Assembly (NCBI GenBank): GCA_964540105.1
Contig: CAZILL010000002.1
Location: 1 to 64,000, forward strand
Direction of reading: 5' to 3'
From: DATKJY01 sp964540105
GTDB taxonomy: Bacteria > Zixibacteria > MSB-5A5 > GN15 > FEB-12
DNA: 64,000 bases
How positions within the stretch are numbered: the stretch's first letter is position 1; every line of letters begins with the position of its first letter. Below the pieces are notes generated by a model that saw only the letters and a list, made by a program, of their open reading frames with translations, was not told where the DNA came from and ran no database searches. The position numbers and the translations under genes were made by a program. Positions 27,342 through 36,659 of the stretch are shown here, one piece after another.

Positions 27342-29212
27342 GGCCGAGCAGCTTTGAAGCGCTTCAGGTGAACCGAGAGCACAGCCAGATCTCCAGGCGT
27401 GATCCCTTCAATGCGCCCCGCCTGACCGAGCGACGCCGGGCGGAAACGTGCAAACTTCTCACGAGCCTCAGTACGAAGCGACGTGACCCCACCATACTCG
27501 AATTGCTCAGGCACCAGCTCAGATTCGAGCTTCCGGAACTTCCCGATCTCCCGCTGCTGTTTGTCGACATATCCAGCGTAGCGTATCCGCACCGCCGCCC
27601 GCTGGAGAACCTCGCGATTGAAAACAGGCTCTACATTAATAGGCGTCAGAAGTGGCAGAATCTCTTCAACGCCGATTCCGGGTTGTCGCAGCAATGAGGC
27701 AAGGGACACACTCTCTGCTTTCCCTGTTTTGAGCATGGCGTTCTTCAGTTCCGCTCGTCTTATCCGCACCTTCTCAAGTAGTGATACGGCGTCCCTGGTA
27801 TTCTGCTCAAGTTCTTGAAACTGTGAGTAATCTGATCTGTCAATCAACCCAAGACGGTGCGCATGATCGAACATCCGATCGCGGGCGTTATCCTCGCGAA
27901 GTGCCAATCGATACTCGGATCGCGATGTGAACATGCGATATGGTTCAGTGGTTGATCGTGTTACGAGGTCATCAATCATCACTCCGATATACGCCTCAGA
28001 TCGATCGAGAATCAGCGGTTGCTCCCGGCGGCAGTATTGCACCGCGTTGATCCCCGCGATAATTCCTTGTGCCGCAGCTTCTTCGTAGCCAGAGGTTCCG
28101 TTAATCTGACCCGCAAAGAAAAGCCCACGCACACGCCGTGTTTCAAGCGACGGCTTGATCTGATAGCTCGGACAGTAGTCATATTCAACCGCATAGCCAG
28201 GACGGGTGATCCGAACGGATTCAAGCCCTACCACGGTTCTGATCGCTTCACGTTGAACTTCTTCCGGGAGTGCTGTCGAAAAGCCATTGGGATACAATTC
28301 ATTAGTACCGTTTCCCTCTGGCTCGAGGAAAATGTGATGCGTCGGTTTATCGGCGAAACGGAAGAACTTGTCCTCTATCGACGGGCAATAGCGTGGCCCG
28401 GCAGATTTGATCTGCCCCGAAAATATCGGCGACCGATGGAAGTTGGCTGAAATGATCTCTTTGGTCGCAGGAGTCGTGCTGGTTAGATGGCATGGAGTCT
28501 GCGAAAAACGGCGATAAGTCGTCCTATACGAGAAATACGGAATCGGCTCCTCCCCCGGTTGCTCCTCACAGCGGGACCAGTCAACGGTATCCCCGTCCAG
28601 GCGAGGCGGAGTGCCGGTTTTGAGTCGCCCAAGCTCGAAACCGAGCGTGTGAAACGATTCCGACAAACGAGATGAAGCTCTTTCGCCATAGCGACCGGCT
28701 ATGATCTGCTTCTCGCCTATATGGATCAGACCGCCCAGAAACGTCCCCGTAGCAACCACCACGGCCTTAGAGGTCATGACCGCCCCGTCTTCCGTTCGCA
28801 CACCGATCACAGCTCCGTGCTCGGTCAGTAACTCGCCAGCAGTACCTTCAACAACTTCCAGACGCTCTTGAGATTCTGCGATTCGCACGACATAATCATT
28901 ATAGGCAACTCGGTCGGCCTGGGCTCTGGTAGACCAGACAGCCGGACCTCGAGACAAATTCAATCGGCGAAACTGAATGCCGGTGGCGTCGATCGCCTGT
29001 CCCATGATCCCGCCGAGGGCGTCGACCTCTTTGACCAAATGCGATTTCCCAATCCCACCAATGGCCGGGTTGCACGACATGAGGGCTAGGCGCGACTTAT
29101 CCATAGTCACTATCGCCGCCGACTCGCCCATGCGTACAGCCGCGAGCGCCGCTTCAACGCCTGCGTGCCCACCACCAATCACTATAATGTCGAAATCAGA
29201 GCGTATCTTCAT
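27338..29212 (-). CDS. mnmG: tRNA uridine-5-carboxymethylaminomethyl enzyme MnmG (GidA)
   Basis: A 624-residue FAD enzyme that with MnmE modifies the wobble uridine of certain tRNAs. N-terminal FAD fingerprint IIVIGGGHAGVEAAL, the signature LMSCNPAIGGIGKSHLVKEV and DALGG, the TGTFLGG strand, and the MnmG motif PSLETRRVRGLFFAGQINGT are present, and the helical C-terminal domain ends in KRFKAARP. Full length. No strong ribosome site, consistent with translational coupling in a long operon. Confidence 0.97.
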   Translation of the reverse strand: MKIRSDFDIIVIGGGHAGVEAALAAVRMGESAAIVTMDKSRLALMSCNPAIGGIGKSHLVKEVDALGGIMGQAIDATGIQFRRLNLSRGPAVWSTRAQADRVAYNDYVVRIAESQERLEVVEGTAGELLTEHGAVIGVRTEDGAVMTSKAVVVATGTFLGGLIHIGEKQIIAGRYGERASSRLSESFHTLGFELGRLKTGTPPRLDGDTVDWSRCEEQPGEEPIPYFSYRTTYRRFSQTPCHLTSTTPATKEIISANFHRSPIFSGQIKSAGPRYCPSIEDKFFRFADKPTHHIFLEPEGNGTNELYPNGFSTALPEEVQREAIRTVVGLESVRITRPGYAVEYDYCPSYQIKPSLETRRVRGLFFAGQINGTSGYEEAAAQGIIAGINAVQYCRREQPLILDRSEAYIGVMIDDLVTRSTTEPYRMFTSRSEYRLALREDNARDRMFDHAHRLGLIDRSDYSQFQELEQNTRDAVSLLEKVRIRRAELKNAMLKTGKAESVSLASLLRQPGIGVEEILPLLTPINVEPVFNREVLQRAAVRIRYAGYVDKQQREIGKFRKLESELVPEQFEYGGVTSLRTEAREKFARFRPASLGQAGRIEGITPGDLAVLSVHLKRFKAARP

Positions 29213-29283
29213 GTCGTAATATTTGTATTCTGAATGCTTTAGCTCAACGTGCCTGGTTGTCGATAGAGATCAAATAGCTCACC

Positions 29284-29299
29284 GGTTTCACGTGAAACA
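29284..29299. other. Second parS site (one mismatch)
   Basis: GGTTTCACGTGAAACA differs from the consensus only at base 1. It starts 1-2 bp past the mnmE stop, between mnmE and mnmG. Confidence 0.85.
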
Positions 29300-29300
29300 G

Positions 29301-30698
29301 TCACTTCCCGATACAGAATTTTCCGAAAATCCGCTCCAGTATCTCCTCAGTATAGATCTTACCGGTGATTTCATCAAGTGCGGCAATCGCATTTCGCAGA
29401 TGAAAGGAGACAATCTCAGGAGATTCATCTTGGTTGATCTTCTGCCTCGCTTCATTGATCCGCTTAAGCGAAGCCGAGAGCTTCTGCTTGTGCCGAGCCG
29501 ACGTCACTACGACGCCTGAGGTCATATCAGGTATTCGCTCACGAATCAAGTCAGCCAGAATCTGCCGAAGCATGCGCACTCCCTTGCGCGTAGTACAGGA
29601 AATTGAGCAGCCACTTGGCTTGGTCTCATCGATCACAAGGTGCTCATCATGATAGAGGTCGACCTTGTTATAAACGCATATTACACTGTGCGTTGACAAC
29701 GTTTCCATGTCACTCGTCAGGTTCTTGCGCCAACCGCGCGAGGAGATGTCAACAACCCATAACACGAGATCAGCACTCTTCACCAGATCACGCGATCGCT
29801 CATGCCCGAGTCGTTCGATCTTCCCCCCCGAAGCGCGTGTGCCTGCAGTATCTATGAGATTCACGGCCAAGCCGTCGAAATCAATCCACTCGGACAGGTA
29901 GTCGCGAGTTGTGCCGGCAGTGGGATTAACAAGAGCCCTTTCCTGTTTGAGTAACAGGTTGAACAGCGACGACTTACCAGCGTTTGGACGTCCTGCGATC
30001 ACAATCCTGAATCCATCCCGGACGATTCTCCCGGTCTGATAGCTCATAATGAGCTCCGAGAGCCTTCCTCGGAGAGAGTCAACGGTAACGATTAGCTGCC
30101 GCCGATCGGCAAGCGTGATCTCTTCTTCGGGGAAGTCGATGGTAGCCTCCACCTCAGACATGATTGCCACGAGCTCATTTCTAAGCGTGTCGACGTGCTC
30201 CCCGTATGCTCCCAGGAGGTGCTCCCGAGACGCTCGATAGGATGAGGCTGTGTCCGCAGTGATTATTTCCGCCACTGCCTCGGCTTGGGCCAGGTCGATG
30301 CGGCCATTGAGAAACGCAAGTTTCGTAAACTCTCCGGGCTCGGCAGGACGCGCCTTTAACTCGACACAAGTATCCATTATAGTTCGTGCGACCTGTCGCC
30401 CGCCGTGGCAATAGATCTCGATCTGCTCCAGGCCTGTGTAGGAATGACCGTGCGGCATGAACACGACTAGCACTTCGTCGATGGGCTCCCCGGCAGGTGA
30501 AGTGAATAGCCCATACTTCATCTGGAACGGTCGAAAGGTGACCTTCGATCCGGATTTCGCACGAAAACATTGCGAGAGGATATGCAAACTACCTGGCCCC
30601 ACCGCTCTTACGATCGCCACCCCCCCTTGACCGGGAGGTGTAACAATGGCGACAATGGTGTCGTCGCCGGTAATACGAGGTTCATTCCGGCGGCGCAT
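29301..30698 (-). CDS. mnmE: tRNA modification GTPase MnmE
   Basis: A 465-residue enzyme with the N-terminal tetrahydrofolate-binding domain (IVAIVTPPGQGGVAIVR), helical domain, G domain (GRPNAGKSSLFN, DTAGTR, NKVD) and the C-terminal catalytic CIGK ending. It starts 3 bp after yidC, which points to coupled translation. It works with MnmG two genes on. Confidence 0.97.
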   Translation of the reverse strand: MRRRNEPRITGDDTIVAIVTPPGQGGVAIVRAVGPGSLHILSQCFRAKSGSKVTFRPFQMKYGLFTSPAGEPIDEVLVVFMPHGHSYTGLEQIEIYCHGGRQVARTIMDTCVELKARPAEPGEFTKLAFLNGRIDLAQAEAVAEIITADTASSYRASREHLLGAYGEHVDTLRNELVAIMSEVEATIDFPEEEITLADRRQLIVTVDSLRGRLSELIMSYQTGRIVRDGFRIVIAGRPNAGKSSLFNLLLKQERALVNPTAGTTRDYLSEWIDFDGLAVNLIDTAGTRASGGKIERLGHERSRDLVKSADLVLWVVDISSRGWRKNLTSDMETLSTHSVICVYNKVDLYHDEHLVIDETKPSGCSISCTTRKGVRMLRQILADLIRERIPDMTSGVVVTSARHKQKLSASLKRINEARQKINQDESPEIVSFHLRNAIAALDEITGKIYTEEILERIFGKFCIGK

Positions 30699-30701
30699 CG
30701 G

Positions 30702-32414
30702 TTATCCCGCCATCACCTGAGGGTTCTTCATCTGACCGCGCTTGAATATGAAGTAGTCAAGGAGCGAGAAGGCGGAAAAGCAGGTCCAATAGAGCACGAG
30801 TCCGGAAGAAAACTTGTAAAAGAGAAAGCCCATCATCGCCGGCATCAGATACATGAGCATCTTGTTTTGCTGACTGGAGGCCATGGTCAGTTTCTGCGAC
30901 AGATATTGGAAGCCGATCATGATGACCACAAGGGAAATATACGGATCGGTGAAGCTGGTCGCGCCGCGCGAGAGATCGTTGATGAACCAGACAAAGTGCG
31001 CGCCGCGCAGCAGAATGGTCGAACGAAAGACGGAAAAGAGGGCGAAGAAGAGCGGCATCTGCGCGAGCATCGGCAGACACCCAGACATCGGATTGACCCC
31101 GTGCGCCTTGTACATCTTCATCATTTCCGAATTGAGCTGCTGCGGGTTGTTCTTGAGTTTCTTGCGCATCTCCTCAATCTTCGGCTGAAGTTCCTTCATC
31201 GCGTTCATCGACTTGAACGACTTGAGCGAGAGCGGCAGGGTGACCAGTTTGACTAACAAGGCCACGAGAATGATCACGATACCAAAATTGGGCACAACCG
31301 AATAGAGTAAGGGCAGAAGCCAGATCATCGCGAGTGCGAAGGGTTTGATAATCCAGCCGACAAAAGGCGTTGTGCCGATGTCGAAGATATCCTCGAGCCC
31401 GACATTATAGTGTGACATGAGCGAGTAATCGAGCGGGCCGACAAAGACCGTAAAGCTATCGGTCAGCGAGGTTACACTGGCGAGAGAGAAATCGAGACCG
31501 ACCGTAATCTTCTGCTCCACGTACTCGTGCGGGGGGCCAGGTATCGCTCGCTTGGTTCCCTGGGCGAACACGGCGTCGGCCGTACGACTGCGAGGAATGA
31601 TCACTGCGGCAAAGTACTTCGCACGCACTCCCGCCCAGGTGGTGCTGCCAGAAAGTGTCTGGTTGAGAGTGTTGTCCTTGAAGTCCCCTAACTTCTCGCG
31701 TGAGCCCGACATATACGCAACGGCCTCCATCGCGTCGTAGTCTGTGGCCGGCTCAGGCTCGGTCACGCCGAGGGGATTGTTCCAGACTAGATTATACTGG
31801 CGCTCGAATCCGAGTTTGTCTCTATTGCGGATTTCCACGACCAGATCGTAATCGTAGCGGTCGGGATGGAAGCGATACTTGCGCGCTATCTCGCCACCGG
31901 TCGCGGAGCGATACGTGTAGGTCAACTCCAGCGGGGTGATGGTCGCGTCGTATTCCCCTTTTACCAAGCTCGACACAAAAGTCATCTGAGATGTCGAAAC
32001 CGTCCCGCCAGCGAAGGTCGCCTCGGGTGTTGCCTGAAGCGCCTCCGGAAGCATCTCGACCGGTCTGCCGTCGCGATGAGAATAGTCGCTTAGAACGAGC
32101 GAAATCGGTCCGCCCCCGCGAGTGGTGAGGAGAACGCGAAATTTCTTGGTGCGAACGACAACGGTATCAGGGGGCAGACTGTCGGGCGTGGCAGACTCGA
32201 TGACCACCGCCGCTCCTGATGAATCCAGCCGCTGCGGCGCTCTCTTTCCCACCAGGGAATCGGCCGAGACCTGCATAGTGGAATCGACGGGTGACCCGAC
32301 ACTCGAAGGAGCCGGTTTCGCCGGGGCGACCAGCCCAAGCCACTGCACGATCGGCCAATAGAAGATGGCGACCGCGACAAGAATGATCAATAGAGCGAGA
32401 GATTTTTTGTCCAC
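30702..32414 (-). CDS. yidC: Membrane protein insertase YidC
   Basis: A 570-residue inner-membrane insertase of the Gram-negative type. First membrane helix about 6-24, a large periplasmic domain (about 50-345), then the conserved five-helix core (about 355-560) with SLKSFKSMNAMKELQPKIEE and the substrate-groove region. The start is GTG with AAGGAAG upstream. Gene jag, often next to yidC, is absent. Confidence 0.96.
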   Translation of the reverse strand: MDKKSLALLIILVAVAIFYWPIVQWLGLVAPAKPAPSSVGSPVDSTMQVSADSLVGKRAPQRLDSSGAAVVIESATPDSLPPDTVVVRTKKFRVLLTTRGGGPISLVLSDYSHRDGRPVEMLPEALQATPEATFAGGTVSTSQMTFVSSLVKGEYDATITPLELTYTYRSATGGEIARKYRFHPDRYDYDLVVEIRNRDKLGFERQYNLVWNNPLGVTEPEPATDYDAMEAVAYMSGSREKLGDFKDNTLNQTLSGSTTWAGVRAKYFAAVIIPRSRTADAVFAQGTKRAIPGPPHEYVEQKITVGLDFSLASVTSLTDSFTVFVGPLDYSLMSHYNVGLEDIFDIGTTPFVGWIIKPFALAMIWLLPLLYSVVPNFGIVIILVALLVKLVTLPLSLKSFKSMNAMKELQPKIEEMRKKLKNNPQQLNSEMMKMYKAHGVNPMSGCLPMLAQMPLFFALFSVFRSTILLRGAHFVWFINDLSRGATSFTDPYISLVVIMIGFQYLSQKLTMASSQQNKMLMYLMPAMMGFLFYKFSSGLVLYWTCFSAFSLLDYFIFKRGQMKNPQVMAG

Positions 32415-32470
32415 AACGACTTCCTTGTCAAGATTGAAACCCTGCTGAAGGGTCCGATGTCCCGGATCAC

Positions 32471-32734
32471 TTATTGAACCGGATCATACCCCCCGGGGTG
32501 CCACGGATGGCATTTCAGCAACCGTTTAATGGTCAGCGCGCTCCCGGAGCACGCCCCATGCTTCCTCAACGCCTCTTCGGCATAATGTGAGCAGCTCGGG
32601 TAGAATCGACAGGATTGCCCAATGAGCGGTGAGAGTGTCCATCGATAAAGATATATTGCGCCGATCAACGGGTAGGCCAGAAGAGGTATTCGGCCTTCAT
32701 TAGCTCTTGCAGCGGGCGAGCACTTTGAAGACAT
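32471..32734 (-). CDS. yidD: Membrane protein insertion factor YidD
   Basis: An 87-residue protein with the family signature IYLYRWTLSPLIGQSCRFYP, SCSHYAEEALRKHG and CHPWHPGGYDPV. The start at 32734 overlaps rnpA by 35 bp; no in-frame ATG, GTG or TTG closer to the core was seen, so the N-terminus is about 20 residues longer than usual. Confidence 0.93.
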   Translation of the reverse strand: MSSKCSPAARANEGRIPLLAYPLIGAIYLYRWTLSPLIGQSCRFYPSCSHYAEEALRKHGACSGSALTIKRLLKCHPWHPGGYDPVQ

Positions 32735-33041
32735 CGGTCGTAATCTCCTCGAATGTTGGCAATTGGTCCCTCAGGCGAGGTATGACGGCGACTCTTCCTG
32801 GTTCCGCTAAGTTGTTCTGTCCGAGTCGGATTGCCTCGCGAAAAAGCCGCTTGATTCGATTTCGCCGAACCGCTGAGCCCATATGCCGGCTGACAAACAC
32901 GCCAAAACCGAACGACTTCGCCGGTTGCCATACCAAGGTGCAGTGACTCCCCTGAAGCCGCTGCCCGGTTTGAAAGAGGGCATCGATTTCGAGTCGGCGT
33001 TTCAAGCTGACTTTTCGGGGCAGTCTATTTCTTGCGACCAA
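32700..33041 (-). CDS. rnpA: Ribonuclease P protein component
   Basis: A 113-residue basic protein with the RNA-binding RRNRIKRLFREAIR motif and the LPRKVSLKRRLEIDALFQ opening, which cooperates with the RNase P RNA to trim tRNA 5' ends. It overlaps rpmH by 17 bp and yidD by 35 bp. Confidence 0.95.
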   Translation of the reverse strand: MVARNRLPRKVSLKRRLEIDALFQTGQRLQGSHCTLVWQPAKSFGFGVFVSRHMGSAVRRNRIKRLFREAIRLGQNNLAEPGRVAVIPRLRDQLPTFEEITTDVFKVLARCKS

Positions 33042-33177
33042 CGCGAACGGTCAATCTTTTTCTGCCCTTGGCCCGACGGCGCGCCAGTACCTTACGGCCA
33101 TCTTTGGTGGCCATGCGCTTGCGAAAGCCGTGATCATTGAGCTTTTTGCGATTCGAGGGCTGAAATGTTCTTTTCAT
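33025..33177 (-). CDS. rpmH: Ribosomal protein bL34
   Basis: A 50-residue protein: MKRTFQPSNRKKLNDHGF, MATKDGRKVLARRRAKGRK. The conserved start MKRTFQPS fixes the ATG at 33177; an in-frame ATG at 33210 is ignored. First gene of the long leftward housekeeping operon. Confidence 0.98.
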   Translation of the reverse strand: MKRTFQPSNRKKLNDHGFRKRMATKDGRKVLARRRAKGRKRLTVRVGRKK

Positions 33178-33208
33178 CTGTTCTTTCTCAATTCCTTGTA
33201 AGCCCGAC

Positions 33209-33236
33209 AATATACGGATTCGGATTGCCCCGTCAA
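33209..33236 (-). promoter_or_regulatory. Putative sigma-70 promoter of rpmH operon
   Basis: On the minus strand TTGACG (33236-33231), a 16-bp spacer and TATATT (33214-33209), about 31 bases upstream of the rpmH ATG. Confidence 0.6.
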
Positions 33237-33382
33237 GGGGTTAATTGCCGTCGTGGGCGCCGGCCTTATCAATAAGAAGTAGATAGTTTCAAAAGGGTTG
33301 CTTCTTTCATGCGGCTCGTTTACCCTGATCGCGCATATCCACTTTGTGTGTGCCGGGGAATCCGGCATGGCTGGAGGTACGC

Positions 33383-34663
33383 GTGAGGTCACTATCCTTT
33401 TCTCTCGCCCTGATCTTGACGTTGTTCGGTTATCCGACCCCCATCTGGGGAGCAGACTCTCCTGTCAGCGCTGACTCCGTGGCGCTATCTGTTCCCACGA
33501 TTTTTATCGATTGTGGGATGTGCGACAAAACAGATTTCGACTTCTTCAAGTCCAATCTCACGTTTGTCACCTTTGTTCGGGATCGAGCGTACGCTGATAT
33601 CTATGCTCTCATCACGACCCAATCGACCGGTAGTGGGGGATCAGTGGTCACGATCACTGTGATGGGCCAGCGAGTTCTTAATGGTATGACCGATACTCTC
33701 ACCTATACGTCAGAGCAGGCGGAGACCGATGACAGCACTCGCAAGGGGGTGGTCAACGTGATAGAATTGGGATTGGTCCGCTTTGTCCAGAAGAGCCCAT
33801 TGGCCAAGTACCTCCACGTATCCTATGACCAGCCGGCTCCCTCTGCCGCGACCGCCGCTGTTGCCGACAAATGGGACAGCTGGGTCTTCTCGATCGAAGC
33901 CAGTCCATGGTTCAACGGAGAACATTCACGGCGTGAGTGGTCGCTTTGGGGTCAGGTATCGGCGCGTCGCGTGACAAAGGACATGAAGACGAACGTCTCT
34001 GTCTACAGCAGCAACTATAGTAAGACCACTTATCCTACTGGAGAGCCGCCCACGTACAGCCATTCACGCAATGCCGGGTTTGACGCCAGCAACTATTGGA
34101 GTCTGACCGACCATTGGTCAATCGGTGCGGTGACGTCGCTGTGGAATTCCACCTGGAGCAACACAGAGAGCTCGGTGTACACAGCGGGGGCGGTCGAGTA
34201 CAATATTTACCCGTACGATCAATCGACCCGCCGACAATTCCGAATCGGATATCGAATAGGCTCTTCGTACAAGGACTACTCCGAGGAGACGATCTATGAC
34301 AAACTCTCGGAGTGGCTGGTGTCGGAGCGGTTGTCCGCCTCGCTCACAATCATCCAGCCGTTCGGGTCCATCTCCGCCGAGATTATTGGTCTCCACTACT
34401 TTCACGACTTCGACAGAAACCTCCTTCAGCTCAACGCAAGCTGCTCGATTCGTGTTGTTAAGGGATTCTCTGTGAATTTCAACGGCTACTACTCGAGAAC
34501 ACATGACCAGCTCTCCCTGCCGAAAGGAACAGCGACTCAAGAGGAAATATCGTCCCAGCTACGGGAAATCGCGACGAGCTTTCGGTACTCGGGATCGATC
34601 AGTCTTAGTTACAGTTTCGGTTCGATGTACAACAATGTCGTGAGTGCCCGGTTTGGGAATTAG
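33383..34663 (+). CDS. Exported outer-membrane beta-barrel-type protein, unknown
   Basis: A 426-residue protein started at GTG 33383, which has GGAGGT 4 bases upstream and opens a signal peptide (MRSLSFSLALILTLFGYPTPIWG); an upstream ATG at 33344 gives no signal. A short conserved N-terminal motif IDCGMCDKTDFDFFKSN and FVRDRAYADIYALITTQSTG (residues about 43-80) recalls a family of exported proteins of Bacteroidota with two close Cys. The C-terminal half (about 180-426) has alternating beta-strands rich in Tyr and Trp ending SGSISLSYSFGSMYNN, fitting an outer-membrane barrel. No operon partner; divergent from rpmH. Confidence 0.8.
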   Translation: MRSLSFSLALILTLFGYPTPIWGADSPVSADSVALSVPTIFIDCGMCDKTDFDFFKSNLTFVTFVRDRAYADIYALITTQSTGSGGSVVTITVMGQRVLNGMTDTLTYTSEQAETDDSTRKGVVNVIELGLVRFVQKSPLAKYLHVSYDQPAPSAATAAVADKWDSWVFSIEASPWFNGEHSRREWSLWGQVSARRVTKDMKTNVSVYSSNYSKTTYPTGEPPTYSHSRNAGFDASNYWSLTDHWSIGAVTSLWNSTWSNTESSVYTAGAVEYNIYPYDQSTRRQFRIGYRIGSSYKDYSEETIYDKLSEWLVSERLSASLTIIQPFGSISAEIIGLHYFHDFDRNLLQLNASCSIRVVKGFSVNFNGYYSRTHDQLSLPKGTATQEEISSQLREIATSFRYSGSISLSYSFGSMYNNVVSARFGN

Positions 34664-34702
34664 CGGCAACGCTCTCCCGAGCTTAGTCCTTGCATAGGCG
34701 AG

Positions 34703-35311
34703 TCAGAGACCAAGAGTCGCGATCACCTCAGCGACCTTTTCGTGCAGGTCGGCTCGGTAATGAAGTCCACCCGAGTCAGTTTGGCGCATGGTCGCTCCAA
34801 ACGATGCAAACTCCGACCACTCAGCCAAGCGGACCTCGCGGATTTCATCGTGATCAGTGAATGCGAAGTCGCCGCGAACGTAATCCGCCAGAAAAACAAA
34901 TGAACGCCAAAAGACACCGATTGGGCGTCTCTCGGTTCTTCCTGAATCCGCTTCTGAATTCGACTCTTTATGGGTAAAATCGACGGCAGTCTTCAGCAGG
35001 AATCTAGTGAGCTTGATCTCGCACCCGATCTCTTCGGCCATTTCGCGGTCGATCCCCGTACGAAACGGTTCTCCCGGCTCCAGGCCGCCCGAAGGAGCGC
35101 GGAACAATCCCGGTGGGTAAGGGTGCTTGGCGATCACAATGAGCTTCTCCTGCTTGCGGATATAGAGGGTGACATCGTGGTTGCGGCCATGTTTTTGCGA
35201 CGACCGGATTCGTTCAATCTCTTCCCATGTGCAGGGAACGGTAAAGCCGCACTCAATCGGGCGTCCGAAATCGGATTCCATCTGATGGATCAAGCTGTCA
35301 GTGACGTACAT
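34703..35311 (-). CDS. Nudix hydrolase
   Basis: A 202-residue protein with a complete Nudix box, GGLEPGEPFRTGIDREMAEE followed by IG (residues about 102-123), which binds Mg2+ and cleaves nucleoside diphosphates linked to other groups. ATG 35311 (GGTGG upstream) is preferred to the TTG at 35335. The substrate cannot be told. Overlaps nothing; the aminopeptidase-like gene lies 57 bp upstream on the same strand. Confidence 0.88.
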   Translation of the reverse strand: MYVTDSLIHQMESDFGRPIECGFTVPCTWEEIERIRSSQKHGRNHDVTLYIRKQEKLIVIAKHPYPPGLFRAPSGGLEPGEPFRTGIDREMAEEIGCEIKLTRFLLKTAVDFTHKESNSEADSGRTERRPIGVFWRSFVFLADYVRGDFAFTDHDEIREVRLAEWSEFASFGATMRQTDSGGLHYRADLHEKVAEVIATLGL

Positions 35312-35368
35312 GAAGCGAGTCCACCGCGCTGACAAACAATGAATCGATAGGCGTGGAGCAAGAGCTGA

Positions 35369-36541
35369 TCAAAACAAAGGGACTATTTCGCTTTGAGTCG
35401 GCAGGGTCGTGACCTCGCAGCCTTCATGTCCGATCAGGACATCGATCTCAGTGCGAAAGCCGTACTCCGGCGTGTAGATCCCGGGCTCAATTGAGAACAG
35501 ATGCCCCTTCTGCAGGCGGCGACGGTCTTCAGTTTCGAGATTATCGATGTTCGGACCGGGACCGTGCACCGATCCGGTTATCGAGTGACCGGTGCGATGC
35601 GTGAAATACTCACCCAGGCCGGCGGAACGAATGACGCTTCGGCAAACATCGTCGATCTCGTAGCCATGAACCGGGCGTCGCTCGACATTCTCGCGCAGGA
35701 ATGTGACCGCCTTGTCGCGCGCAGCTGCAAGGACTGAAAAAGTCTTGGCGAATGTCTCAGGGATTTCTGCGGCTGTCCCGGCGAAAGCCATCCAGGTAAT
35801 GTCGCCATAGACACCGCTCGGCGCCTTGAGCTTGGCCCAGAGATCGAGCAATATCAGCTGCCCCATCTCCAATTTGGCCGACGTCTCCGGGTGCGGTTCA
35901 TAGTGAGGATTGCCGGCATTGGCGTTGACCGCGCAGATCGGCCCATCGGCTGTGGTCATATCGTATCTTTCGAATTGCTCTTTGACAAACTGGCAGACAT
36001 CGAATTCGGTCAGCGGCTTGGCGGTCTTGAGGCGCTGGGCAATGTGTCGGAAAGTAAGATCTTTGATCTCGTTGACATTGTGCGCCGCAATACGATGCGC
36101 GGCGATCTGCTCGACGCTCAGCCTCGCCTGGAAACTGGCGACGAGATCGGCCGAGGAGACGACTTCGATGCCGAAACTCCGGACGAGCTCGACCGTGCCG
36201 GCGTCGACGAGACCAATATAGGGGAGCCGACCTGACGGGGAGTATTCCATTGCGACCTTTTTTCGTCCGGAAAGCACCCGGCTGAGCTCCTGCTCAAGTA
36301 TCGAGTAAGCCGAGAACGTGATGATCTGCCCGGGGACCGAGGCAAACTTTGCCTTTTCGATCGTGTTGACCAGCGCGGTCGGCGCGTCATCGGACGGAAT
36401 GAAGTAAAACGAACGACGAGTCACGATGCCGGTCAGGCCGAGCAATTCGACGGCAATCTGGTTGCGGCCGTGAAAATCACTGAGCAACCAGCCATCGAGT
36501 TCGTGCTCGACAAGATATTCTTGAATCTTTGCGATGTCCAT
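35369..36541 (-). CDS. Xaa-Pro aminopeptidase-like (M24) metallopeptidase
   Basis: A 390-residue protein of the aminopeptidase P family that removes N-terminal residues before Pro. N-terminal creatinase-like domain (about 1-150) and C-terminal pita-bread domain. The five metal ligands are visible: D in LILLDLWAK, D in VYGDITW, H in THRTGHSI, E in FSIEPGIY and E in FRTEIDV. ATG 36541 is chosen over an upstream TTG at 36568. Confidence 0.9.
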   Translation of the reverse strand: MDIAKIQEYLVEHELDGWLLSDFHGRNQIAVELLGLTGIVTRRSFYFIPSDDAPTALVNTIEKAKFASVPGQIITFSAYSILEQELSRVLSGRKKVAMEYSPSGRLPYIGLVDAGTVELVRSFGIEVVSSADLVASFQARLSVEQIAAHRIAAHNVNEIKDLTFRHIAQRLKTAKPLTEFDVCQFVKEQFERYDMTTADGPICAVNANAGNPHYEPHPETSAKLEMGQLILLDLWAKLKAPSGVYGDITWMAFAGTAAEIPETFAKTFSVLAAARDKAVTFLRENVERRPVHGYEIDDVCRSVIRSAGLGEYFTHRTGHSITGSVHGPGPNIDNLETEDRRRLQKGHLFSIEPGIYTPEYGFRTEIDVLIGHEGCEVTTLPTQSEIVPLF

Positions 36542-36557
36542 TGCGTCTCTAACGGTA

Positions 36558-36586
36558 TAGATACACAAATGTTCGAATCAGTTCAA
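36558..36586 (-). promoter_or_regulatory. Putative promoter of the M24 peptidase gene
   Basis: Minus-strand TTGAAC (36586-36581), 17-bp spacer, TATCTA (36563-36558). It would start transcription about 10 bases before the ATG. Confidence 0.4.
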
Positions 36587-36659
36587 CTGATTATCTTGTG
36601 GTTGGCTTGACAGCATGACGGAGGGTCGATAGATTGATTCTGAAGGTGGGTTAACTGAA

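Noticed and set aside
30570..31256. 228-codon plus-strand frame
   Set aside because: Antisense to mnmE and yidC; His- and Arg-rich without a family.
32407..32415. TTGTCCACA at the start of yidC
   Set aside because: A single DnaA-box-like 9-mer over a start codon; likely chance from the GTG GAC AAA start.
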